From positions 1 through 17,909 of the forward strand of contig JALNQF010000650.1 of the NCBI GenBank assembly GCA_028456385.1: a DNA stretch of 17,909 nt. The letters are read 5' to 3'. Within the stretch, counting starts at the first letter, position 1; every line of letters begins with the position of its first letter. Position numbers and translations under genes: made by a program. Under the pieces are notes generated by a model, which searched no databases, was not told where the DNA came from, and saw only the letters and a list, made by a program, of their open reading frames with translations. Source of the stretch: Ophiosphaerella korrae (lineage: Eukaryota > Ascomycota > Dothideomycetes > Pleosporales > Phaeosphaeriaceae). Shown here piece after piece: positions 9,779 through 17,909 of this stretch.

Positions 9779-10687
9779 ATAGTAGAAAGTTTAACTAAAA
9801 TAAGTAAAGCCCCTAAAAGTAGTTATAAGTCTAATAGTACTATATAGGAAATAATTAAGGACTAAATTAATAACTTAATCTTAGATAAGGAAGATATAAA
9901 AATAGTAATTAACGCCTTAGAAACGTAGAACAAAGAACTACAAGATTACGTAAAATAAAACAAGGTATAGATTAAAGCTATTATTAAAAGATAGAATTAG
10001 ATAGAGTTAATTATATAACGTCTAGTAATAAGTACTACAAAGAAGCTACTAAAGATACTTATCCTTAAGAAGTTTAATAAAATAAGAGAGAAACTAAGAC
10101 TCTTTATAGCCTTAGTATAACTCTAGATAGATATATAAGTACTATACTTTAATATAGAAGAAAAGAAAGTAATATACATTAGATTATATCTTAAAGAAGA
10201 CGCGATAAGATAGTATAAACCTTACTAGATAGATTATATAATACACTCTCTAATAACCTAGAAGGATAAAACTAGAGCTATTTTTAGAAGTTACAAGTAC
10301 TTTACTAAACAAATACGAGTAGTATTTAGAGATATAGACGTTACCTAATAAGCTAAAGAATAGCTAGAAAAGCTTATATAGACCTAGAGTGTTCCTAAGT
10401 ATATATTATAATTTAAATAACTATCCTAAAACATAGAATAGAATAAGTTAGTATTAATATTATAATTTAAACAAAGATTAAACTTAAAAATCTAATATAA
10501 GATAATATATATAGAGAAACTAAGGACACTAGAAGCTTTAAAGTAGTAAGTAATATAAATTAATAATAACCTTTAAGAATAGAAGAAGAATAAGTATAGT
10601 AACTAAACTAGGAACTAGGATACTAGAGATCCTATAATCTTTAATACAAATAAAGATAAAAAGAAGAGAAAGAATAAAGACTTTATA

Positions 10688-10798
10688 TACTTTAACTATA
10701 GTAAACTAGGCTACTATATAAAAAACTACTAATCTAAAAAGAAGAAGGATATAGTATACTATAAATATAAGAAACTAGGATACTTTATAAATAGCTAT
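10688..10798 (+). other. Two gag CCHC zinc-knuckle relics in B-young
   Basis: YFNYSKLGYYIKNY at 10688-10729 and YYKYKKLGYFINSY at 10757-10798 both have exact C-x2-C-x4-H-x4-C spacing, with Tyr at every zinc ligand. TGC/TGT to TAC/TAT and CAC/CAT to TAC/TAT are both RIP changes, so all eight ligands were lost by the predicted mutation. Zinc knuckles of this type bind the genomic RNA in the nucleocapsid. Confidence 0.92.
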
Positions 10799-11989
10799 AA
10801 AAATAAAAACTATAAGAAAGATAAAGAAGCTTAGTTAAAGATAATAGAGAAAAAGAAAGAAGTACTATAAGTATAGGCTAAACCTTAGGAGAAGGTAGCT
10901 AGGAGTAAAGAAATATAATACGTAATACTCTATTAAACTTTTTATTACAAAGATAACTACTATATATATCTTTCTAGTAAGTAGGGAGTAAGATATTTCT
11001 TATAATAGAGAAATAAAGTAGTAGTAATAAAAGAAAGAATAAAAGCTTAGCTAAAAGAGATAGCTTAAGTAATAGACCTACTAATAGAAGATTTAGAAAG
11101 AGAAGAGCCTCTAGTACTATTAATCTAGGCTAATAGACTAGTACTAAATAAAGAGACTACTATAGCTCCCTCTAAAAGACTATAAAGAAGTAAGAGATAA
11201 GTTAGTATAAGAGATATAGAGTATACCTAGCTAATAATATATAGTTATAATAGCTATACTATAATAGATATAGAAGAACAAGACAAAGAATAGAAGTTTA
11301 TTTAGAAATACTTACTAGTTATAAGTATAGAAGAAGCGTATAAAGACTAGAAAGAACGCAATCTTAAAGAAATAAAGTTTATACTATTTTAAGAATAGAT
11401 AAAGTAATATATAGTTATAGTAGGAAGAATACCTATATAAAAAGAATAGTAATACCTTATAAGAGAGACGTAATAGATTAACAAAGCCTATATACTAAGA
11501 GTACTAATAGTATACTATATCCTAATAATAGATACACCTAATAGAAGTAAATACTAAGAGGGGGATAATAAAATAATAGACCTAAAACACCTAGTATACT
11601 TTAAAGTATTATAGATATTATACCTAGACAAGAATTATATTATATATAGAAACCCTAAAGTAAATAACAATATATAGCCTATAAGGAGAAGAGGCTATAA
11701 CTATATAAGAGTAATTATAGTAGAAGATATCTAAGGATAAGAAATAATCCTAGAAGATAGATATATAGTAGTAAGACCTAGCCTAAAATTATCTAAGAAA
11801 TATGTCTAAAGAGGACTATAGTATAAATATATATATAATAAGTATCTAAAATATAAAGAATATAAACTTAAAGTAGGCCTATAGCTCTAGAAAGATAGAC
11901 AATTTAATAAATTACTAAAGCAAAAAAGGCTAGAAAGTATAAGAGGCCTATATATTATAAAAATAGGTATATACTAAAGAAAGAAAGTA

Positions 11990-12070
11990 TAATTAATAAT
12001 TAATAGTAGAGCTATAAGAAACTTTATATTAAAGAAGTTTATAGAAATATAAGGAATAAAGTATATAACA
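11990..12070 (+). other. B-young aspartic protease active-site relic
   Basis: Reads LIINSRAIRNFILKKFIEI, the retropepsin pattern of LIDSGA..NFI..KF, with Asp-Ser-Gly (12002-12010) changed to Asn-Ser-Arg. Both substitutions are single G-to-A changes. It lies in phase between the zinc knuckles and reverse transcriptase, which is where the protease sits in Ty3/Gypsy polyproteins. Confidence 0.88.
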
Positions 12071-12649
12071 AAGAAATACCCTTAATAACTAAGTATAATT
12101 AAAAGAAAACTATTCTAAGAACTTATATAGTTTAAGACAGTACCCTTAATACTAAAGTTAGAAAGACTAGAAATCTAGAATATAGTTATAGATATAACAA
12201 CAATTAATAATAAACAAGATATAATATTAGGTATACTATAGTTATAGATAACTAACCTATATATTAATTAGAGAATAGGAAAAATTAGTTATAATAAAAT
12301 AGATATACTAAAAGCTAACATAAGTACTTATAAGAGAGAATTCCTAGAAGAATATAAGAAATAGGAAAAGTAGCTTATAGAACTAAAAGATTACCTTCTA
12401 GAACACTAACTATAGGACTTAGTAATAGAACTAAAAGAAGAAAAGAACGTAGGATAGAGTCTAGTCTACTAAAAAATAGAAGAAGAATCTAAGATTAAAC
12501 GATTATTTATACAAAATACAATAAAGAAAGGATAGATAAAAGAATCTAAATCCTTAGTAGTATATAAATTAATATTTATAGACAAAAAAGGGATAAGTAA
12601 TAAAAGACTCTACGTAGATTTTAGAAAAACTAACATAATTATAAACAAG

Positions 12650-13520
12650 AACTAATACCTACTACTATAAATAGATAAAATGCAAGATAGGCTATAAAGA
12701 GTAAAGATCTTTACGAAACTAGATATATAAAACGCATACTACTAGATTAGAATTAAGAAAGAAGATAAGTAAAAAATAGCGTTTAGAATATAATATAGAC
12801 TATATAAATACTTAGTTATACTATTTAGTTTAATAAACGCACTAGTAGTATTCTAAGAGAGAATTAATATAGTACTAAGAGAATACTTAGATATATTTAT
12901 ATTTACGTACTTAGACAATATCCTTATATTCTTAGAAATAGAGGAAGAACACGTACAACATATATATAAAGTACTAAAGAAACTAGTAAAAGTTAAAATA
13001 TTCTTTAAGATAAGAAAATGCAAGTTCTATATAAAGGAAATAGATTTCCTTAGATTTATTATTAAACTAGGAAAAATTAAGATTAACCTAGAAAAGATTA
13101 ACTTAATTAACAAATAGCTAACACTAAAGAACCTAAAAGAGGTACAATAATTTTATAGGCTAGCTAACTTTTATAAAAAGTTAATAGTAAGATACTCTAA
13201 AGATATAGAGCTAATTACAAGACTTATAAAAAAAGATATAGTATTTAAATAGATAAAGGAATGCGATAAGGTATTTAAAAGAATAAAAAAGAAGTTTATA
13301 GAAAACCTAGTTATTAGAATATATAACCTAGAACTACTAGTAATAGTAAAAATAGACGCATTAAACTTAGTCTATAGAATAGTACTAATGTAAGAAGACC
13401 TAGAGACTAAAAAGGAATACTTAGTTAAATACTTCTCTAAGAAGATAAAAATAGTAGAACTTAATTACCTAATCTATAACAAAGAGATACTAGCAATTTA
13501 TAAAGTATTTAAATAATAGA
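12650..13520 (+). other. B-young reverse transcriptase and RNase H relic
   Basis: The first catalytic Asp is intact at 12722-12724 (context FTKLDI, then NAYY). The LFSLINALVVF block corresponds to PFGLTNAPAVF. The YLDD box is YLDN at 12908-12919, with the last Asp changed to Asn by one G-to-A. An FLRFIIKLGKI-like block follows. RNase H keeps its IDA Asp at 13355-13357 and continues with VKYFSKKIKIVELNY. Pro-to-Leu at several CCA codons fits C-to-T change. No indel was detected. Confidence 0.9.
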
Positions 13521-13951
13521 GAGTATACCTATAAAGAGTAAAGTACTAGACAAAAGTTTATATAGACTATAAGAATCTTATAGGATTTATAATAAATAAA
13601 GAGCTATTATAACACTATATAAGATAGTAAGAGTTTCTATTAATATTTAATATAGAAATAATATATATAAAAGAGAAAGATAACTAATTTATAGACGCTC
13701 TAAGTAGAAGACTAGATTTATAAGAAGAAGTAAGCGCTACTAGTATAGTTCTAGTTAAGAACAAGGAAGGATATTTAGTCCTAAATATACCTAAGATAGC
13801 TGCAACACTTAAGAGGACAAGTAATAAGCTAAATAAATAGATTTAGAAAATAATACAAGAAGTATCTAAAGAAATAGAGAAACTTAAAATCTAAGATAGA
13901 TTTACATAAGTATATAGAAGAACATATATTCTAGGAAAAATTTAAAAGGAA

Positions 13952-14650
13952 TTTATACGATAATTCTATAAATTACTAGTATATAGTTACTAAGGTATTA
14001 AGAAAATATTAGATAGACTACTACGAGACTACTATATTCTAAAAGTAAGATAACTAGTAATAGAGGTACTATAAGACTATATAGAATGTTAAAGAAATAA
14101 ATATAATAGATATATACTATATAGAATACTATAACTAGTAGAAGTACTAGGATAACTATAGGGAGTTATTACAATAGACTTTATTACGAAGTTACCTAAG
14201 TCTAAAAACCTAATATTAGGAGTTAAGTATAATAGAATCCTAATAATAGTTAATAAGCTTATAAAGTATACATACTTTAAGCTATATAAAGAGAAGAGTA
14301 AGATAGAAGTTACTATATATTAGGTTATAGGAACTATAATTAGTTAATATAGACTACTAGATAAGATTATTATAGATAGAGATATACAATTTATATTAAA
14401 ACTATAGGGAACGATAATAGCGCAATTAGGAATATAGTACGTAATATCTATAGTATACTACCTATAAATAGATAGATAATTAGAATAAATAAATTAGATA
14501 GTAGAATAGTACTTAAGATACTACCTTAACTACAACTAGAATAATTAGGTATAGTTACTACCTATAGTATAGTTAGTATATAACAGCGTAAAGAATATAG
14601 TAACAAGAGTATTACCTTTCTTTACAAACTATAGATTCGAGCCTAATATA
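13952..14650 (+). other. B-young integrase relic (HHCC and DD35E)
   Basis: The zinc-binding HHCC domain has His-x-His as Tyr-Ser-Tyr at 13982-13990 and Cys-x2-Cys as YIEC at 14078-14089, with one Cys (TGT) surviving. In the catalytic core the Asp is intact at 14177-14179 (TIDFITKLPKS), the second Asp is intact at 14375-14377 (IIIDRDIQF), and the Glu is intact at 14483-14485 (IDR, stop, LE). The second Asp and Glu are 36 codons apart, giving D-x35-E exactly. All three catalytic acids survive here, unlike in element A. A conserved NYRFEP block lies near 14630. Confidence 0.92.
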
Positions 14651-15052
14651 TACTAAATACTAAGAGAATAAATATCTTAGTCTCTAAAAAGAGAAAACTT
14701 TACTAATAGACTTAGAAATATATACAACTAACTAAGATAGGATATAGAGTTCCTATATAATTAAATAGCAAAGTACTATAACAAGAAGTATAAAGAAAGA
14801 CTCTAATTTAGAGAGAGAGAAAAAGTATAGTTAGTATAAAAGAATATTAAAAGTAAATAACTTAGTTTAAAATTAGACTATGTTAAGATAAAACTATACA
14901 AAATTAAGAAAGAAGTTACACTAGTTATATTTAAATTAAAGCTACTAAATAAGATAAAGATATACCTAATATTCTATATAGCCTTACTAGAATAAGCACT
15001 ATAAAACGTAGAACTACTAGTATATAAAGTAGACACGTATAGAGAATAAGAA

Positions 15053-15208
15053 GAATAGGAAGTTAAGAAAATCCTAGTATACTAGTTCTATAATAGAAAA
15101 AACTACTATATAGTAGAATAGATAAGTATAGATAAAAAAGGACAACTATAAGAGAAAATATAGGAACTAGAGGATAATCTTAATTACCCTAAGAAACTAA
15201 AAGAGTTC
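15053..15208 (+). other. B-young C-terminal chromodomain relic
   Basis: Reads E, stop, EVKKILVY, stop, FYNRKNYYIVE, stop, IS, then stop, ELEDNLNYPKKLKEF. With stops read as Trp or Gln this matches EWEVEKIL, YxVEWxG and WEPEDNL...L.EF of the chromodomain fold. In known chromoviruses this module recognises methylated histone H3 and targets insertion into heterochromatin, which fits the location of this copy inside a silenced relative. Confidence 0.85.
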
Positions 15209-15211
15209 TAA

Positions 15212-15877
15212 AGTTAAAACTCTCTAGAACGCCTAGTAGTAAACTAAGAGAACTAATATTACTAATAATAGATAGAGAGATAATAAAGACGTCTAGCGTA
15301 GGACCTACTATAGTAATACTAAACGCTTTATCTAGATCTAGCTTAGCTTCTAGAGCTACTAACTACTTAGCTAATTTCTTATTATTTAAGGCCTTTATTT
15401 TACAAAGATAAAAGAGATAAGCTTAATTCTCTACTAGCTTACTCTATACAAGCTCCTAGATACACTTACGCTTAGCTTTAGCCTCTATAATTTAAGATAG
15501 TAATTTCTTTTAAGTCTAGTTAATAGCTTTCCCTATTATTATTAAGCCTAGACGTAAGAATAAGTATAATAAACATATACTTAGAAAGAGAAACACTAGA
15601 TACGTTATAAGAACTATATATATTTACACAAATATATACTTTATAAGCTCTACTATTATTTATAGAAATAATATAAAGAAAGGATTTAGGATTTAATTTA
15701 GGAGAAGTATAACAAGAATAAGGAAATATTTTAATACTATTACGTAGTATATAATTAGTAAGGAGGTAGTAATAACGTATAGATAAAATAGTTATAAGAG
15801 AGGATAAAGAACTCTATATTAATAAAGAAACTAGACTAATAACTCTAGCTCTAAGATAAGAGAACTAGGACCTACCT
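15212..15877 (+). other. B-young 3' region between gag-pol and polypurine tract
   Basis: About 665 bp with no recognised domain. In the gag-pol phase stops become dense right after the chromodomain. Between about 15290 and 15540 the plus strand turns pyrimidine-rich, unlike the purine-rich coding part. The minus strand then shows a frame (15189-15550) with only a few TAA/TAG, whose translation is Lys/Leu/Ala-rich. I do not recognise it. It may be chance, a captured fragment or simply untranslated sequence. Confidence 0.5.
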
Positions 15878-15891
15878 AAAAGGAGAGATAG
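15878..15891 (+). other. Polypurine tract of B-young
   Basis: AAAAGGAGAGATAG directly abuts the 3' LTR start, the position used to prime plus-strand DNA. It shares AAAAGGAGAGA with the tract of element A. Confidence 0.85.
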
Positions 15892-16320
15892 TATTATAGG
15901 TATAATAGAAGAAATCGAGATAGAACTAATTAGTCCTAACTTAGTTACTAATAAAGTATAGGACGAGTAGAGTAATAATCTCGATTAGGAAATAATATAC
16001 AACTAGGATATATAGACTAATCTATAATCTATAGACTCTTAGTAGCTATAGATTATAGATTAAGATAATCTATAATCTATTTATCTTAGTAGTTATAGAT
16101 TATAGATTACAATAAGTATATAGTTAGTAAAATACGTATTATTAGGATAGTATTAGTAATTTAATCTTTTAACTATAGAACGCTAATACAAGATAGTTGT
16201 AAAATATCTTCTATTATTTATAGTTATTATAGATTACCTCTAAGCTTTTACTATTACCTTGTAATCTACTAACCTCTTTTAAGATAGGCACCTATAGTTA
16301 ATAATAGGAGGCCTATAACA
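15892..16320 (+). repeat. B-young 3' LTR (429 bp)
   Basis: Same length as the 5' LTR and collinear with it, starting TATTATAGG and ending with the unmutated terminal ACA. The differences I counted against 9289-9717 are C/T or G/A only and occur in both directions, so each LTR was mutated independently after insertion. The twin hairpins are conserved (see 16018-16109). Confidence 0.95.
16018..16109. repeat. Twin hairpins in the B 3' LTR
   Basis: The first hairpin has perfect 17-bp arms at 16018-16034 and 16046-16062. The second has 15-bp arms at 16066-16080 and 16095-16109, longer than in the 5' LTR because the base changes here happen to extend the pairing. Confidence 0.85.
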
Positions 16321-16325
16321 TAATA
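16321..16325. repeat. Right target-site duplication of B-young (TAATA)
   Basis: Matches TAATA at 9284-9288, and B-old sequence resumes from it without loss. This confirms a normal integrase-mediated insertion rather than recombination. Confidence 0.9.
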
Positions 16326-17398
16326 GCTATATAATAATAGAAATAAAGGAATAAAATAAAGAATAAAAGTTTATTTAGATATACTTAATAGTTATAAGTA
16401 TAGAAGAAGCGTATAAAGACTAGAAAGAATATAATCTTAAAAAAATAAAGTTTATACTATTTTAAGAATAGATAAAGTAATATATAGTTATAGTAAGAAG
16501 AATACTTATATAAAGAGAGTAGTAATACTTTATAAAAAAAATATAATAGATTAATAAAGCCTATATACTAAGAATACTAGTAGTATACTATATCTTAACT
16601 ATAGATATACCTAGAAAAAATAAGTACTAAGAAGGAGATAACAAGATTATAAACCTAAAGTATCTAGTATACTTTAAAGTATTATAGATATTATACTTAG
16701 ATAAGAACTATATTATATATAAAAACCCTAAAGTAAATAATAGTATATAGCTTATAAGAAGAAGAGGCTATAACTATATAAGAGTAATTCTAGTAAAAGA
16801 TATCTAAGAATAAGAAATAATTCTAGAAGATAGATACTTAGTAGTAAGGCTAAGACTAAAACTATCTAAAAAATATATCTAAAGAAGACTATAGTATAAA
16901 TATATATATAATAAATACTTAAAATATAAAGAATATAAACTCTAAGTAAAGTTATAGCTTTAGAAAGATAGATAATTTATAAAATTACTTAAATAAAAAA
17001 AACTAAAAGGTATAAGAAGCTTATATATTATAAAAACAAGTATATACTAAGAGAAAAAAGTATAGGTAATAATTAATAGTAGAGCTATAAAAAACTTTAT
17101 ATTAAAGAAGTTTATAGAAATATAAAGAATACGTTATATAATAAAGAAGTACTCTTAATAACTAAGTATAATTAAAGAAAAACTATTTTAAAAACTTATA
17201 AGGTTTAAAATAGTTTCTTTTATATTAGAACTAGAAGAGATAATAATTAAGAATATAGTTATAGATATAATAACAATTAATAATAAGTAAGATATAATAC
17301 TAGAAATACTATAGTTATAGATAACTAACCTATATATTAATTAAAGAATAAGAAAAATTAGCTACTATAAAATAGATATACTAAAAGCTATTATAAGT
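16321..17398 (+). pseudogene. gag-pol: B-old: gag-protease fragment, right part
   Basis: Continues B-old from the insertion point and aligns with 11248-12325 of B-young. It holds the gag-to-protease linker and the protease active site, Asn-Ser-Arg for Asp-Ser-Gly at 17075-17083, followed by an NFILKKF block. Subtracting B-young plus one TAATA (7,037 bp) puts this triad in the same phase as the zinc knuckles at 8727-8837, so B-old also had a single gag-pol frame. It is heavily RIP-degraded. The homology stops abruptly at 17398, before reverse transcriptase. Confidence 0.9.
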
Positions 17399-17909
17399 TA
17401 GAGCTTTACTCTATATAATTTAAGTAAGCCTATAGTAGTAAGTAAGCTATATAAGCTATTCGAGCTACTCTACTATATATAAGTAGCTTAGCTTAGATAG
17501 CTCTTTAATTAATAATTATCTTCTACTTATTTCTAAGCTTATATCTTATAATAGTTATAAGCTTAGCGCTAAAAATTACTTAATAGTTTTATCCTATATA
17601 CTATAGTAAGAGATTATAAGCGTAGTATACTCTTATCTTATCTTATCTTATCTTATCTATTACTTAAACGCTTATAATATCTTATAGTAAAATTACTCTA
17701 CTTAATAAAGGTACTACTTTACTTAATAAGTACTTATAATAGCTAGTATAGTTTATATAAATCTATTATAATACTCTTAAGCTAGGTATCTAGTAGCTAG
17801 TTAATCTAGAAGCTAATAACGTCTCTAATATTTACGCTAACAAACTAGTTTAACTTAAACTAAAGAGCCTAGTAATAGTAGAAGAAGTAGCTACCTATAA
17901 GCTTATAAT
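17399..17909. other. Unassigned AT-rich sequence at the right edge
   Basis: Not homologous to any part of element B at this position, and I see no match to A. No coding domain on either strand. It starts TAGAGCTTTAC directly after B-old is cut, which could be the RIP-altered TG terminus of another LTR; TAAGT at 17394-17398 would then be its duplication. The other end is outside the window, so this is only a possibility. It carries a TCTTA microsatellite and an inverted repeat. Confidence 0.45.
17613..17678. repeat. Inverted repeat flanking a TCTTA microsatellite
   Basis: Perfect 11-bp arms, ATTATAAGCGT at 17613-17623 and ACGCTTATAAT at 17668-17678, enclose five tandem TCTTA units at 17631-17655. 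Related CTTATAAT strings recur nearby, including at the very end of the window, so short-motif repetition rather than a selected hairpin may explain part of it. Confidence 0.65.

Larger units (their letters stand above)
9779..15211 (+). pseudogene. gag-pol: B-young gag-pol relic, one continuous frame
   Basis: Every recognisable domain lies in the same phase: capsid-like gag (about 10091-10390), two zinc knuckles (10688-10798), protease triad (12002-12010), reverse transcriptase (12650-12960), RNase H (13349 on), integrase (13952-14650) and chromodomain (15053-15208). This implies an original single Gag-Pol polyprotein of roughly 1,800 codons without a frameshift signal. The stops I read are TAA or TAG at positions where Gln or Trp fits, as RIP predicts, and I found no TGA. 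The start at 9779 is a guess (ATA for ATG). The end is placed at the TAA just after the chromodomain; the frame might originally have run some 15-20 codons further. Confidence 0.93.
9289..16320 (+). mobile_element. Element B-young: full-length Ty3/Gypsy chromovirus, RIP-inactivated
   Basis: A complete 7,032-bp copy with 429-bp LTRs at both ends, TAATA target duplication, single gag-pol frame, polypurine tract and chromodomain. It inserted inside an older copy of the same family. RIP is intermediate: many CpA sites survive on the plus strand, whereas TpG is rare. The structural integrity (no indel detected between LTRs and one phase from gag to chromodomain) shows it inserted much more recently than A or B-old were degraded. 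It cannot be autonomous, since stops and active-site changes are numerous. Confidence 0.95.

Noticed and set aside
9779..15211. A recoded gene with readthrough of TAA/TAG as Gln
   Set aside because: Active-site Asp/Gly, zinc-ligand Cys/His and Pro codons are damaged too, all by C-to-T/G-to-A. Stop reassignment would not explain those losses.
1..17909. An organelle genome or a naturally AT-rich genome (for example an apicomplexan)
   Set aside because: The bias is specific to CpA/TpG loss with TpA gain while CpG, CpT and CpC persist, and it falls on retroelement copies at different stages. This is the RIP pattern, not general AT bias.
1..17909. Short open reading frames between stops on either strand
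   Set aside because: They are short gaps between RIP-made stops and almost none begins with ATG. None shows a domain apart from the retroelement relics listed.
1..17909. TATA boxes and other promoter motifs
   Set aside because: TATA-like strings occur every few dozen bases after RIP, so position carries no information.
1..17909. tRNA, rRNA or other structured RNA genes
   Set aside because: I saw no TTCGA-type T-arm in a cloverleaf context and no rRNA core motif. The inverted repeats found are simple hairpins in LTRs and AT-rich sequence.

Overview
The window looks like AT-rich heterochromatin from a filamentous ascomycete (Pezizomycotina-type fungus), made entirely of nested LTR retrotransposons degraded by repeat-induced point mutation (RIP). 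RIP converts CpA to TpA on either strand. CpA and TpG are almost absent, TpA is everywhere, and coding domains remain recognisable although filled with TAA/TAG stops, ATA in place of ATG, Tyr in place of Cys/His and Asn in place of Asp. I found no intact gene, no host gene, no tRNA or rRNA, no CRISPR array and no bacterial feature. The species cannot be named from this sequence.

Layout. (1) 1-8356: element A, a Ty3/Gypsy chromovirus on the minus strand. The right-hand end of its left LTR is at 1-92, its polypurine tract at 93-107, then chromodomain, integrase, RNase H, reverse transcriptase and protease relics read right to left, then a presumed gag and leader region, and LTR sequence again ending at 8356. 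(2) 8357-9288: gag fragment of an old plus-strand chromovirus, B-old. (3) 9289-16320: element B-young, a complete 7,032-bp plus-strand copy of the same B family. It has two 429-bp LTRs, a TAATA target duplication, a polypurine tract and one gag-pol frame about 5.4 kb long. (4) 16321-17398: B-old resumes at the base where it was interrupted and runs past its protease. (5) 17399-17909: unassigned AT-rich sequence, possibly the edge of another insertion.

History. B-old is the host copy. Element A cut it on the left. B-young later inserted inside its own relative, and whatever begins at 17399 may have cut it on the right. Removing B-young plus one TAATA restores a continuous B-old gag-to-protease segment that stays in frame. 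A and B-old are almost saturated with RIP. B-young is at an intermediate stage, and by my hand alignment its two LTRs differ only by transitions.

Function. Nothing here should encode a working protein. Both families carried a C-terminal chromodomain, which in known chromoviruses directs integration toward methylated-histone heterochromatin. That fits the nesting seen here. The points most worth checking are the self-nesting, the single-frame gag-pol with only RIP-type damage, the twin hairpins in the B LTR, and the sequence context and strand of the surviving CpA sites.
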